64,000 bases of DNA from Sophora flavescens. Its lineage: Eukaryota; Streptophyta; Magnoliopsida; Fabales; Fabaceae. Under the pieces are notes generated by a model. It did no database searches, had not been told where the DNA came from, and saw only the letters and a list, made by a program, of their open reading frames with translations. Of this stretch, positions 43,930 through 56,590 are shown piece after piece. The DNA lies in the NCBI GenBank assembly GCA_030762895.1, contig CM061069.1, positions 86,003,548-86,067,547 on the forward strand. Reading direction: 5' to 3'. A program made the position numbers and the translations under genes. Each line of letters begins with the position of its first letter. Within the stretch, counting starts at the first letter, position 1.

Positions 43930-44984
43930 TGGGATCAGATAACATCTAAAGATGTAATGGTCAAATATGTGTTCCCGACAATCTAGAGATGAAGAAGATG
44001 AATCTCGACGAATCACACAAAAGCACCCTGAGCATCCATCCAGGATCAACCAAGATGTATCAAGACTTGAAGCAAAGATTTTGGTGGCCAGGTATGAAGA
44101 AACAAGTAACAAAGTATGTGGCATCTTGCCTAACTTGTCAAAAGCAAAGATAGAACATCAGAAGCCCGGTGGAATGTTACAGTCTCTAGATATACCCCCA
44201 ATGGATGTGGGATAGTATATCCATGGACTTCGTGGTAGGATTACCGAGGACTTCAAGGGGCTTTGACTCGATTTGGGTAGTCATAGACAGGTTGACGAAG
44301 TCAGCACACTTCTTACCTGTCAAGGCAAACTACACGGTGGAAAGATTAACCAAAGTGTACATCAGGGAAGTAATTGGACTCCATGGAGTGCCTTCAAGTA
44401 TAGTCTCAGATCGAGACCCAAAGTTTACTTCGCGATTTTAAGGAAGCTTACAAAAAACCTTGGGAACTAAGATAAGGCTAAGCTCGGCTTACCATCCGCA
44501 GACAGATGGGCAAACTGAAAGGACAATTCAGACCTTGGAAGACTTGCTTAGAGTTTGTGTTCTGGACAACCGTGGAAGTTGGGATGATTTGTTACCACTT
44601 ATCAAGTTCCACTACAACAACATTTTCCACTCGAGTATAGGGATGGCACCCTATGAAGCTTTGTACAGAAGGAAATGTCAGACGTCGTTGTGTTAGTATC
44701 AGGAAGGAGAAAGTTCCATTTTAGGACCTGAGATTGTGCAACAGACAACAAAGAAAGTGAGGTAAATCTGCGAAAAGATGAAGGCCTCTCAAAGCAGACA
44801 TAAGAGTTATGCCGATCGTAGGAGGAGACCTCTCAAATTTTAGGAAGGAGAACATGTGTTTCTAAGAGTCACCCCTACCACAGGGATAGGCAGAGTCATA
44901 AAATCCAGAAAACTTATTCCAAAATTTATTGGACCTTATCAAATCCTCCATCATATTGGACCAGTATCCTATCAAATTGCCTTG
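43930..44984 (+). pseudogene. Element C: integrase, split by S2
   Basis: Integrase would insert the cDNA. The HHCC zinc-binding region is seen as HPGSTKMYQDLKQRFWWPG and YVASCLTCQK (44040-44150). The catalytic core gives ISMDFVVGLPRTSRGFDSIW (Asp), VPSSIVSDRDPKFTSRF (Asp) and, after a frameshift, YHPQTDGQTERTIQTLEDLL (Glu). GMAPYEALYRRKCQT and GPYQILHHIGPVSYQIAL follow until the S2 insertion at 44985. Stops occur near 43925, 44698 and 44763. Confidence 0.85.
44980..44984 (+). repeat. S2 target-site duplication, left copy
   Basis: CCTTG, repeated at 46306-46310. Confidence 0.85.
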
Positions 44985-46305
44985 TGAACGCCTTGTCACA
45001 AGACGCCTTTGTATCATCAAGACGCTATTTGTCGCGCAAGACGCTTATTTCGTCAGCGCAGACTTATTTGTCGCGCAAGACGCAAAAAAAGCGAGCGATT
45101 TACAAACATATGTAGATAGGGAGCGACAACTCGAGTATCGTCTCACAAGGACTCTTGGGTTGTTGTTAACAGAAAAAGTCAGATTTTGGGGGGTTGGTTT
45201 TGGATATTTGAAATTAAATAAAGAAAACAAAACAGAGCAATAAAAACAGAACAGTTTAAGAGATTAACAAATAAGCTAAAGACGATTAATCTACTGTTCT
45301 CAATTTCCCAACTATCATCGGTTCATGTAAATTCCAAGCCCTAAGCAGATTCTAATCCCCTTTCGGTTGTAGCAACAATTAACAAACGAAATCGCTACTA
45401 CGAGACATATGTTCCTATTCCTGAATTAAACAAACGGGGTTAAGCCCTCATGAACTAAACGAACATGAACGAACACACGCGAATTAAACAAACGCGATTC
45501 AATATAGGAACATAACATCACTGAAATAAATCAACACAACACTATACACTCCTGAATTAAACAAACAGAAATATATAGCATTGTATTGAAAAGGGAAAAG
45601 CAAATAAAACATGAATTACAGAACCTCAAGTGATAATGGAAACCAATCACAGTAGATTAATCAAAGAAAATTAGTTCTCCATAACAAAGGAAAAAACAAA
45701 GCATTAAACCTAATTCTACAACCATCTAAACTAAAAGAAAACAAGATCCGAAGAGACCTTGATCAGTTCTTCCTAAAAGACTTAAATACAGTTTCTGGAT
45801 TCATCTAGCTCGCGAGGCGAGCATACCTTCGCAAGGCGAATAATGTGAACAGTCTTCAGCTTTTGGTTCTCTCGCGAGGCGAGCTTATCATTCGCGAGGC
45901 GAGACTCTTCAAATTCCAAACTGTCACAGCCGTGACCTTCAACACGCGTAAGCCGTGATGGCTTCTGGTCTTCCAGGGTTGGATTACTAGCGAGGCGAGT
46001 CATGTTTCGCGGGGCGAGACAGAAAGGTTTGCAATTTCTGGAACAGTCACCTTCAGGCTCGCGAGGCGAGTTGCCTCTCGCGGGGCGAAGAACTCCAGAA
46101 TTATTTCTTTTTATTACCTGAAAACAAGAAATAACAGTAAGTGCTTTATTTGATTCTAAATCAACTAAATTAACCTAAAAAATACTTAAACGACTCGGAA
46201 TGATGCTTAAAGACAATCAAGTCTAATTTGGGTGAAAATGAGATAAAATTAGCACAAAATCATGGTCATACTAGTCATAAAACTAGACGAGCCAGCGGCT
46301 GATCA
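44985..46305 (-). mobile_element. Solo LTR S2 (1,321 bp, minus strand)
   Basis: Minus strand: starts TGATCAGCCGCTGGCTCG at 46305 and ends GTCTTGTGACAAGGCGTTCA at 44985, flanked by the 5 bp duplication CCTTG inside integrase. It is the same family as S1: shared start, motif array (45809-46089), GAATTAAACAAAC units (45420-45570) and AGTCCTTGTGAGACGATACT block. At its 3' end it carries extra GCGCAAGACGC-type repeats (45000-45085) not seen in S1. Without it the integrase frame reads on directly into PPFLSNIHDV. Confidence 0.85.
45809..46089 (-). repeat. Array of paired CTCGCGAGGCGAG motifs in S2
   Basis: Eight copies of the motif in four pairs, for example at 45809/45830 and 45872/45893. Same layout as in S1. 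Confidence 0.85.
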
Positions 46306-46310
46306 CCTTG

Positions 46311-46592
46311 CCGCCTTTTCTTTCAAATATCCATGATGTGTTCCATGTCTCTCAATTGAGAAAATATGTTTCCGATCCCTCGCATGTAATTGAGCCTGAT
46401 GAAGTACAGTTAAAAGAGAACCTATCCTATGAAACTGCACCGGTACGGATCGAAGACAAAAGGATTGAGCAACTCTGGGGAAAACAAATTCAACTGGTCA
46501 AAGTTATCTGGGATGAAGCGACCGGAGAAGCAACCTGGGAGACTGAAGAGAAGATGAGATTACAGTACCCCGATCTTTTTCCCGATACATAA
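46311..46592 (+). pseudogene. Element C: pol C-terminal tail
   Basis: Open from PPFLSNIHDVFHVSQLRKYV to QYPDLFPDT and TAA. It ends with a chromatin-binding type tail (IQLVKVIWDEATGEATWETE) as in the Tekay/Del group of chromoviruses, although I cannot confirm a complete chromodomain. The C-terminal 80 residues match element A. The polypurine tract follows at 46610-46628. Confidence 0.85.
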
Positions 46593-46628
46593 TTTCGAGG
46601 ACGAAATTTATTTTTAGCGGGGTAGTAA

Positions 46629-49600
46629 TGTAAAGCCCCGATTTTCTGCTTCTTGTTAATCTATGCTTAAGTGTGTGCTTTCCAGTAATTAATTTTAAAG
46701 TTTTAGAGATTATTTTGATAAAATAAAATCATTTTTATTACTTATTTTATCCTGGGAAGCTCCAATAAAAATTTCAGCTGAAAATTCAGACGAATTCTGA
46801 TCAGCGTTTTCTCTATCGGTACAAGTTTACGGATCAAAAAATGAATTTTTTACTCGTGAACCAAACGATTAGACTTCTAATTATGATTTATAATATTTCC
46901 ACTATTTTAAAATTTTTCGTTAAAAAATTTTATTTTATCACTTTTTCGGGTGCAATTTTCATAAGAAATGCGATCGATTTACACTGTCGGTGAGAGGAAT
47001 TTAACTGGAACAAAACAAAGGGAAGTCAATGAATTTATTTTCATCAGATTTTGGAGTGTTTGGTGAGCAAAATCTACTTTGAATAGTAAACCATTATTAC
47101 ATGAAATCATTATTTTCATAATAAATTATTATATTTCAAAAAAATTCATTAAACCCCTTTTCCTCACACTTCTTCACTTTTCCTCTCATAAACTTCAAAT
47201 CACTCAAAACACACTTGCTTAAGTTCTTCTTGTTTTTGAGCAAACTCAACTCTTGCTCTCAAGGCTTCTAATTTCTGCTGCAACTAGGTATAATGTTCAT
47301 ATATTTTACTTTATGTTTCTTGCCATTTTTATTTTCTACACATGCATGTCAAAGTTGTTCATGAAAGCTTATTCCTTTTGCTTTAAAACCATCTTCTTTC
47401 AAGTTCTACTCATCTTCATCACCATCATCAACACTTGCATGTTGAAAAAGGCTTTCCCATGACCTATTTTGAAGGGTGGCCGAAACCCTAAGGGAGGAAA
47501 GGTTGATGGTTTTGCAAAAATTTATACGTGCATGTTAATTATTTCTGTTATATGTTCATGGTTCCAACTAATGGTCTTAGTAGAAAAATCCTTTTTACAT
47601 GAAAATGATTTCTATCAACTCCCCCTCATTTTCACTTTCATTTTCATGTCTTGCATGTGTTTAAAAAGTTATCCTCCCTATGATCATGGTGTGGCCAAAA
47701 ACACCAAGAGGGAAAAAAAAAGGAGAGTTTTTGATGAAAATCCGACATGCATGACTTAAGGACTTTGATTTAAGTATTTTTCAAATTATGTAATTGTTAA
47801 CAATATGTATTCCTTCCTTGTTGTTATTCTATGGCTAAAACTCTAAAATATTTGACTTAGTGAAGCCTAACTTTTGATCATTGGAAGGATGCATGTTTAA
47901 TGAAACTATAAACTTTGCTTGAGTGAAGTAATGTTTACTTTGAAAATTTTTAATGTTCCTAACCCTTGTATTTTAAAGGGGACGAAACTCACTTGATGAG
48001 TTGATGAGGCTAGTTCTATTTTTTTTAAGTAAAAGGATGTTTAGAACACTATAGTATTTACATCCATGAAATTAGATTGGTGAAAAATCATATTTTTCCA
48101 CCATTTCTTGTGGAGGCCAAAACCTATGGTTGATGAGGCTAGGGTTTGAAATTTTATTTTTCAAGTTTTAAATTTTATTTTACCTATTTGATACTTAAAG
48201 AGTCTAAATCCAAAAGCTTGTAGAAATTAAAATTTTCTAGCCTATTTTATAGGGCATGACTGAAAGCATGCACGAAGAATAAGGGTGATTTATAAATTTT
48301 TTAACTTATGTTAAACAATTGTTTATATTTGAATTGCAATCGTAACGAGAACTCAAGTTCGTTGCTTCGAAACCGAGATCGAATCGTTTAGCGTTTGACT
48401 TTGAGGTATGGGAAGAAAGCCAGAGGGATATTATTATTATGATGACTATATGTTACCTATGTTTGCTTACTGATGATTGATTTTTTTTTGGATGAATATA
48501 ATGTGTTTTTATGTGATCTATATGCATTAGGTGTTTACTTGATTTGTACAAAGTTTATGATTATATAAATGTGTTAGCGTAATGATATATTTGTTCAAGT
48601 TGTTGCATTGAAAGCCTAACCTTGGGTTAGAGCTCAATTAAATAAATTAAGAAAAAAGTCTTAATAGAAATTGTGGAGGAAGCTATAAATAAATAATTTT
48701 ATTTGAAAATAGGTTTTGATTTAAAATTGAAGAAAGATTAAATCATATTTCAGATTTATTTTGTAATATTAGAATTTTTTTGAAAAAGGGAAATATTTTC
48801 TTTTGATGAGAAGTAGAATTTTTGGAAATAATTTAACAAGTAAAAAGGGACTTCTAAAATTAATTTCTTAAATTAGACGAAATTCTTTTTAAAAGAAAAG
48901 TTAATCTGATTTGGTTGAAAAAGAATGAATTTGTTTTTTTTATCAAGGTGATTTTTGAAAATGAATTTCAAAAAGTTTTACTAAAGACTTTACTGAAAAC
49001 AATATTCCAATAACATGGATAAGTTATGGAAATTTTGGTTTTTGTTCTGTTTTTCTTTGAACGAAAAATAACATTGAAAAGTGGACCTAGTAACCGAGAC
49101 GTCGGGCTACTAGTGTTAATAAACATGTTGATCTATGATCCATGTCACGTTGTTGTGGACTGTGTGTCCTATAAACGTTGGTGTGGATTGTGTGTCCTAC
49201 ATACATTATACAAACGTGGTCAAAGAAGTAAAGTTGAAAAGTTAATTTTTCAATGACCACAATGTCTAAAACTAGTGCATCGGTTTAAGACTCTTGTGAT
49301 TTGACACTCGGACTCAAATGTCCCGAGTTTACAAACTTTAATACATTGAAAAATTATGGAGGTCATGAGCCTTTGAGCTTCGACAAGGAAAGAATTATAC
49401 AAAAAGAAAAGCTGCGATAATAAAATGTTTTTCATGCATTTGGCAGACGTGCCCAAAGTTGTTTTGTGTGAATACCTTGAAGGGCATGGTATATCATGCT
49501 ACATTGTATCATTGTGCCTTGATGGACAATGAAATCCATATGCCTTGATTACTATGCCTTGAATTGGATAGTATGCTATGGATATCCACGCACGTTGCAC

Positions 49601-49746
49601 ACTGTGCCAGGAGTTTTACGCAGTATAGTGGAATAAAAAGTTGTTCCTTTTATTGCAAAATTTCGGGCCAGATCATCTCATTTTAAACAATTTGAATTTG
49701 GGGTCTCCAGAGATTAGGATAAAAGTTGAATTATAGAAGTTCCATG
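46629..49746 (+). mobile_element. Element C: 3' LTR, part 1
   Basis: Starts TGTAAAGCCCCG after the polypurine tract, as in element A. Compared with A it keeps an additional ~400 bp (47847-48264). It includes the CGTTTTC module (about 46800) and one or two GGACTGTGTGTCC units at 49155-49200. It is split at 49746, after CCATG, by element D and resumes at 63358. Confidence 0.9.
49742..49746 (+). repeat. Element D target-site duplication, left copy
   Basis: CCATG, repeated at 63358-63362. In elements A and C5' the uninterrupted target reads GTCATGG or GCCATGG. Confidence 0.85.
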
Positions 49747-50718
49747 TACGACATACTAAAACTCGGTATCACATGGTTACCCGTTTGTGGAAAAGAAACT
49801 TATTTAAAACGCTGGTCGTCTTCGGAAAAAATAACCTTTTATATAAGGTTACTGAAAAAGGGTACTCATTTTTTTTTATAATAGTAAGAGGTAGTTAAGA
49901 AAAGTTGATGAACACTCAGAACATGAGAATAAACATCATACATATAGATATAATTGTCCAACTTGGGATCTTAGGTTTGATTACAATACAGGCCTTGTCG
50001 AACTGGCCAACATACACTGAAACAGCTACTGAAGAAATAGGTAAAAAGATAACATCAAACTGGGAATAGGGAATCGGGTACACGACTCAAAAGATGGCTC
50101 TAAAAGCCTAAGGACTGTCAGGACAACTCCAAAAGCCAACAAACGATCTACCTATGCCTCCTGCAGGTAGAGTGACCACAGACACTACCCTCGTGTATAG
50201 TCCAATTCCCCACCGACCTAGCGTCATCAAATACCTCGCTCCCCGAGCTCGTCAGTGCCAAGGGAACGTCCGGATCCATCTAAGAGCACGCGCATTCCCG
50301 ATACAAGAAGAAAAGAACAGAACATACAGTTGTGCAAGAGTGAGATACCGTCATAAGATATATCCCACAACAACCATATACATGATACATACATCACAGA
50401 ATCATATAAGCAGTTAAATCATGCATATACATAGCATAATAGTGTTATATCAAAGGGTCTCAAACCCGCACAGTCAACCTTTGAAAATATGCAAATGACT
50501 TAATCATCATTTCCGCATCACTTGACAACTTAGAAGCATAGGACACAGAGTCTGAATGCTCAATCACAACGCCCAAGACCGATGCCGCAATCAAGGGTTG
50601 TGGTCGTAGAAAACAACATTCACCTTTAACAATGTTCATCACAACGTGGTTAGGACACACAGTCCACAACAACGTGATTAGGACACACAGTCCACAACAA
50701 CGTGATTAGGACACACAA

Positions 50719-51852
50719 TGTCAACCGGGACCCCCAAATTCTCCTAAATCCACTGTCGTGCTCATTAGGACGTATTCAATGATTGAGTTAATTACTTACT
50801 AGGTCTCATAACCCTAATCATCAAACTCTATTAATTATTGTTCCCTATAAGGTTGCACCGATCTCCTACTCACTCTCGTGCAATATTCGACCGATGATCC
50901 CAATTCAAGTTCTAAAACACAAATTGCCTCCTAAGCCTCATCACGTTTAACTAGTTAATCACGCATTCATATGATCAACACAATCAAATCAGAATTGGAA
51001 AACATTAATTGAGAAAAGGGAGAAAGACATACATCACATCGAATCTACACTGTCATTGGTGGCTTCATTGTTCCCTCAGACGAGGGGATTAGTTCCTCAA
51101 GCTCATAGACAAACAATCGGACATAACCACCATAGTAAAATAAGAAAAAGAAAAAGGAGATGCAGCACCAAAGAGACAAGAAATCGTCCTAAACGCTACT
51201 CTAAACAAGTGGAAAAACTAGGATTCGGATTCCCTCTTCTGATCTGAAACAGCCTATAAATAGTGATTCTGGTTCTCGTCCGCTCGCGAGGCGAGTGGGT
51301 TCTCGCGAGGCGAGCATTAAAATTGGCGCGCATTCAAAATGGACTCTCGCGAGGCGAGCAGCCTCTCGCGGGGCGAATTACAGTTTTGGCTCCATCCTGA
51401 GTTTCAATGCTCGCGAGGCGAACTGTGATTAGCGTGGCGAGACCGAAAAGATGACTTCTGTGGCACAGTCAGGCCTTCTGGATCGCGAGGCGAGCTTGTC
51501 ACTCACGAGGCGAGACAGAAAAGGTGATTGTTGCTCTTTAGGCTGGTCTTCAGGCTCGCGAGGCAAGCATACACTCGCGGGGCGAGTATCTCCAGGTTTG
51601 CTTTTTCCACTGTTTTTCTTCGTTCCCTTGACTCTCAGAGCTTCACTTCGAACCTGAAACGATAAAAAGAAACAAAAAGCGTAATTCTATTCAAAATAAA
51701 CTAAAAACTACTAAAAATACATAAAACGAGTCAAAGTCTAACTAGGAACAAAACAAGGCCAAATTTGGGCGAAAACGAGATTGAACTCGAATAATTAGCA
51801 CAGAAATCACAGTCCATCTAGTTATAAAACTAGATAAGCCAGAGGCTTATCA
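50719..51852 (-). mobile_element. S3: third LTR of the S type (minus strand, left end uncertain)
   Basis: Minus strand: starts TGATAAGCCTCTGGCTTATC at 51852, clearly related to S1 and S2 (TCTAGTTTTATAACTAG, then GTGCTAATTA). The right flank GACAC matches the uninterrupted D LTR at 60731. The left flank does not match that target; it belongs to a place about 350 bp away, so sequence was deleted at the left junction and the start here is the first possible TG. Five motif pairs lie at 51283-51586. The part at 50719-51240 differs from S1/S2, so S3 is a separate subfamily. Confidence 0.65.
51283..51586 (-). repeat. Array of paired CTCGCGAGGCGAG motifs in S3
   Basis: Ten copies in five pairs (first pair 51283 and 51302, last pair 51554 and 51573), about 19-20 bp apart within a pair and 50-70 bp between pairs. 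The best preserved of the three arrays. Confidence 0.9.
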
Positions 51853-52559
51853 GACACATAGTTCGAAAAGGATTTTTCTCATGTATAACAATAGTTCATC
51901 AAAACCATTTCAACATTTAAAGCAAGTACTTGAAGTTAATGAGCTTTTGGAAAAGAACACCAATCCCTTCATCTTCAAATCTTATTAAGGTTTTTAATCC
52001 TTATAACAACTGAGCACAGACACAAGTCTGGCTTAGCAAACTCTCAATCAACAGTAGTATATATTATCAGTTCAATGCTAATATCACAGTTGAAAACAAT
52101 TCATCACAGATATGCATTATAACATTTAGAACAAGTACGGTTCAGCATCAGATAATAGCATAACAGTTCAAGTACATTAGATAACCAAGAAAGCTCAATC
52201 AACATATAAATATCCAATTAAACACATACACACATACATACAGTTATTGAATATCTTTAGGAAATACCCTCTTACCTTCCGTGAAGGTAAGGAGATTAGA
52301 GACTTGGAGAGGTAAACCACGAACGTCCTTGTTTCCTCCGTGATGAAAGTCTAAGGTTATGAACACAAAATCACAAGTTAAAATCAAACAAGAACACTAA
52401 ACCACAAGGTATAGGTTCGGCCAAGGCTAGTTCTTAGGGTTAGAGATTCCTGAAAATTATACAACTCATGGATTTATGATCCTTAAGTGTTAGGAGTTCA
52501 TAAACAATGATCTTTTAACAAATTTGAATTAAAAATCCCACTAAGTACTTGACTTAGGG

Positions 52560-53400
52560 TTTCGGCCAAGCATAGATAAATAGGCTAGGAATTTCTAAAC
52601 TTTCCAATCTCTTTAGGTTAGCATCCATACATAGTAAGGAGCTTGAAATCATGATCATTTTGGAAAATGGAAAAATCAAATGTCTTAGAACATGAACTCT
52701 TAGGTTCGGCCTTAACAAGTTTGTGAGGTTAGAGATCTTTAAATCATCCAATCTTTTGGACATAGAATCCTTTAACATAAAGTAGCTTTAATCCATAATC
52801 ATCTTGGAAAACAAAATAAAATAACACATCCTAGGTCAAATGTTACATTCAACCATCATAGGAAAATAAAGCAAGAAAATATTTTAACTTTCCAATCACT
52901 TAGACATAGCATCCTTTAACATAAGGAGCTTTTTAGTCCATGATCACTTTGGAAAACAAAACTAACATCTTTGCCATAACCATTGAAGGTTTCGGCCTTA
53001 ACAAGAAATAGGGGTTAGAAATCTTCAAACTTTCCAATATCTTGGACCCAGCATCCTCCTATATCAAGGAGTCTTAATCCATGATCATGTTGGAAAAACA
53101 AAACTTAAACACCATTGCTTTAAAACTCATTGGTTTTGATCTTTACATAAAAATAGAGTAAAAGTCTTTAAACTTTCAAATCACTTAGACATAGCATCCT
53201 TTAACATAAAGGAACTTTGGTCCATCATCATTTTGGAAAACAAATCTTTAAACTTTCCAATCACTTAGACATAGCATCCTTTAACATAAAGGAGCCTTGG
53301 TCCATGATCATTTTGGAAAACAAATCTTTAAACTTTCCAATCACTTAGACATAGCATCGTTTAACATAAAGGAGCCTTGGTCCATGATCATTTTTGGAAA
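52560..53400. repeat. Diverged tandem repeat (~80-140 bp units) in element D LTR
   Basis: About seven units share the order TTTCCAATC, TTAGACATAGCATCC, TTTAACATAAAGGAGC, TCCATGATCATTTTGGAAAA. The last three (53168-53400) are ~80 bp and almost identical; earlier ones are longer and more diverged. The other LTR has the same array at 61480-62290. Confidence 0.8.
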
Positions 53401-54494
53401 TGAAATCTTAAATACAAACTCATACTTGTAAAAGTTGAAACAAGATCCATCTAAACCATATACATGGTTTCGGCCTCCTTAGAAAGAAGAGGTTAGGAAA
53501 CTTTGTTTTACACAACCTTTTAGTATATTGTAGTAGGAGTAAATAAAAGAATATAGAAAGTGGTTTCAACTCAAAAGGAGTTTTCTACCATTTTTAAGAG
53601 ATTTTAGAATTTTGAAAGCTTAAAGGAAACTTAAAGCAAAACTATGAACATAAAGACAATAACTTGAAAAATAAACAACATAGGATCATTACCCTCAACA
53701 ATATGAAGAACTTTGATGATGAACTTAAAGTAAAAATCTTGTTAAAAATGTACACTTTGTAAAAAAGAAGAAGAAGAAGAAAGGTAGTAAAGTGAAAATG
53801 TGAGAAAATGGAGGAAAGTGATGAATGGCGGAAATGAAGGGTATTTATAGAGTAAGAGGGAGGGGGTTACGGTTTTGAGAGGGAGAAGAAGAAAGAAGAG
53901 AAGAAAGAAGAAGAAAGAAGGTGGGTTGCTTGTAGAGAGCATAAGGAGTTAAGGTGATGTGATGTGATTGGAGAGATAAAGATGAAAAAGTAAGATTTTG
54001 AAATAAAGTCAAGATTCACTTTTTCTTAGGTGTGTCACAGCCTTCACATCAAGTCACTCCATGTCACTTCATCCTCTTGATACTCTGCTCCATTGCGTAT
54101 CAGATGACTTCCCCGATCGTATTTCCCGACGATTTCGCCCGGGAAATCCCTAAGATTTGGCCCTGATCAAGATTTTTCGAAAAATTCCAAATCCACAAAA
54201 AACATCATAAAAACACTAACCATCTCGTTCAAGAATTAAAATTTTATCTCTAGCTCAGTAAACTTGTACTGGCAGTGAGAGCCCAGACCGATTTTCGTCT
54301 GAATTTTCGATCGAAAATTTTATTGTGACATCATACGGTAAAACAACACAAGAAAATGATTTTATTTTAAATAAAATCATCCTCTGGATTTTATCAAAAG
54401 TAAATACATTAAAGCATGTATTTACTGATAAAGAAGCATACGAAAAACAGGGTGTTACAACTCTACCCCTCTAAAAAGATTTTCGTCCTCGAAA

Positions 54495-55870
54495 TTACGT
54501 ACCTTGAAATAACTCAGGGTACTGCAACTTCAACTTGTCCTCAGCTTCCCACGTTGCTTCTCCGGTTGTCTCATTCCAGATGACTTTGACCAAAGGAATT
54601 TCCTTACCTCTGAGCTGCTTTGTCATCCAATCCGCGATGTGTGCCAGCGAAGTCACAAAGGACAGGTTCTCTTTTAACTATACTTTATCAGGCTTTATGA
54701 TATGTGATGGATCAGGAATGTATTTTCTCAATTGAGAGACATGAAAAACATCATGAATATTGGAAAGAAAGGGTGGTAAAGATATTTTATAAGCTACTGG
54801 ACCTACACGACGAAGAATTTGGTAGGGTCCAATGTACTTGGGTGTAAGCTTTCTGGATATTAGTACTCTACCAATCCTAGTCATTAGCGTGACTCTCAAG
54901 AATACATGTTCGCCTTTCTTAAACTTTAGAGGTCGTCGTCTCTTGTCCGCGTAGCTCTTCTGTCGGCTCTAAGTTGTCCTCATTTTCTCCTGGATCATCT
55001 TCACATTTTCTGTTGTTTGTTGCACGAAGTCTGGACCCAACAACAAACTCTCACCATCCTGGTACCAACACAAAGGCGTCTGACATCGTCGACCATACAG
55101 GGCTTCATAAGGTGCCATTCCAATGCTTGAATGGAAACTATTATTGTAGGTGAATTCTATCAATGGTAGGGACTTGTCCCATCCCCCAACATCCTCCAAA
55201 ACACAAGCTCTTAGCAACTCCTCTAGTGACTAGATTGTCCCTTCCGTTTGTCCATCCGTTTGTGGATGATATGCAGAACTCAATCTGAGTTTCGTTCCGA
55301 GCGATTTTTGCAAACTCTGCCAAAACCTCGATGTAAATCGCGGGTCTCAGTCTGAAACAATGCTTGAAGGCACACCATGCAGTCTAACAATCTCTCCGAT
55401 ATACAGTTGGGTTAACTTCTCCATAGAGTATCTCATATTGATTGGCAAAAAGTGAGCTGACTTAGTCAGTCGGTCCATTATTACCCATATAGCCTCATAC
55501 CCCTTCTTAGTCCTTGGTAAACTGGTCACGAAATCCATTGAGATTCCATCCCATTTCCATTCTGGAATATCTAAAGACTGTAACATTCCTGCTGGTCTCT
55601 GGTGTTCCACTTTGGCTTTCTGGTATACCAAACAAGAAGTGACGTATTCCATTACATCTCTCTTCATCCCATACCACCAATACAAATTCTTAAGATCTTG
55701 ATACATCTTCATGGCCCCTGGGTGCATACACAACCTACTCTTATGAGCCTCTTCTAAAATCAGCTTTCTTAGCTCAGCATCATCAGGTACACAGATTCTC
55801 TCGCCAAACCTCAAGATTCCATCTGTTCCTTCTCTAAATTCTGATAGAGCTCCTTGATGTACCAAGGCTC
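54495..55870 (-). pseudogene. Element D: integrase and C-terminal tail, broken
   Basis: Minus strand, in order: zinc-binding region HPGAMKMYQDLKNLYWW and SCLVYQKAK (the first Cys of the final C-x2-C is present but the second is Tyr), core ISMDFVTSLPRTKKGYEAIW, VPSSIVSD then a TGA in the DxDP motif, SAYHPQTDGQTEGTI then TAG, LEELLRACVLEDVGG, GMAPYEALYGRRCQT, then after a stop near 54969 FKKGEHVFLRVT, GPYQILRRVGPVAYKISLPP and HVSQLRKYIPDPSH. After a stop at ~54678 the tail ends with PLVKVIWNETTGEATWE and YPELFQGT at TAA 54495-54497. No insertion interrupts it. Confidence 0.9.
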
Positions 55871-56590
55871 TTTGTCTGTAGATATTGATCAGTCTCTTGC
55901 TTCTCCTTTATCTGCTCCATTAATCCATTTGACACGGTGGTCCTGTTCAGACACAGTTTTCCTGGTGTACTCTCAACTAACAAACTTAGATCTCGGAATT
56001 GTTCCAGCAATTCCTGCTCTTTAACCATCATCACTGATGTGTGAATTGTCTTCCTGCTCAAGGCATCAGCCACTACATTCACCTTTCCAGGGTGATACTG
56101 TAGTTGAAAGTCATAATCCTTCAGGAATTCTAACCAACGTCTCTGACGCATATTCAACTCCTTCTGATTAAATAGGTACTTTAAGCTCTTATGGTCACCG
56201 AAAACATTAAAAGTATCCCCATACAAGTAATGTCTCCAGATTTTTAAAGCAAAGACCACAACATCCAGTTCTAAATCATGCGTCGGATAGTTCCTCTCAT
56301 GAATCTTCAACTGCCTCGAAGCATAAGCTACAACTTTCCGCTTTTGCATTAGCACACAGCCCAAACCTTTGATGCGAAGCATCACAGTAAACCTCAAAAG
56401 ATTCCTTGGGATTAGGTAGGATCAATACCGGTGAGGTTGCCAATCTCCTTTTCAGCTCTTGGAAGCTTCTCTCACAGGCTTGTGTCCATACGAACGCTTG
56501 GTCCTTACGCTTCAACTGGGTGAGAGGTCCTACAATCTTGGAAAATCCTTCAACGAACCTCCGATAGTAGCCAGCTAAACCCACAAAACT
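55834..56590 (-). pseudogene. Element D: RNase H domain
   Basis: Starts with GLAGYYRRFVEGFSKIVG and LKRRLATSPVLILPNP. FEVYCDAS holds the first Asp; a frameshift near 56380 then leads to GCVLMQKRKVVAYASRQL, YPTHDLELDVVVFALKIW (Glu), FGDHKSLKYLFNQKELNMRQ (Asp) and VNVVADALSRK (Asp). The second frame is open for 187 codons and runs to LMEQIKEKQETD before another frame change into integrase. Confidence 0.9.

Larger units (their letters stand above)
49747..54459 (-). mobile_element. Element D: 3' LTR (4,713 bp including S3, minus strand)
   Basis: Minus strand: starts TGTAACACCCTG at 54459 after the pol end and ends at 49747. The outermost end reads TACGACATAC where the other LTR has TGCGACACCC, so the terminal TG has mutated to TA. 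It lacks about 310 bp present in the other LTR (59862-60174) and about 350 bp at the S3 junction (60373-60730), but includes S3. It holds imperfect repeats at 52440-53400. Confidence 0.85.

Noticed and set aside
50154..50417. ORF of 87 codons with a near-identical partner at 59524-59787
   Set aside because: Both lie at the same place in the two LTRs of element D, on the strand opposite to the element; no family recognised and no independent conservation.
51283..51586. CRISPR-like array
   Set aside because: The motif is only ~13 bp, pairs alternate in spacing, spacers are not unique sequences of constant length, and the DNA is a plant LTR.
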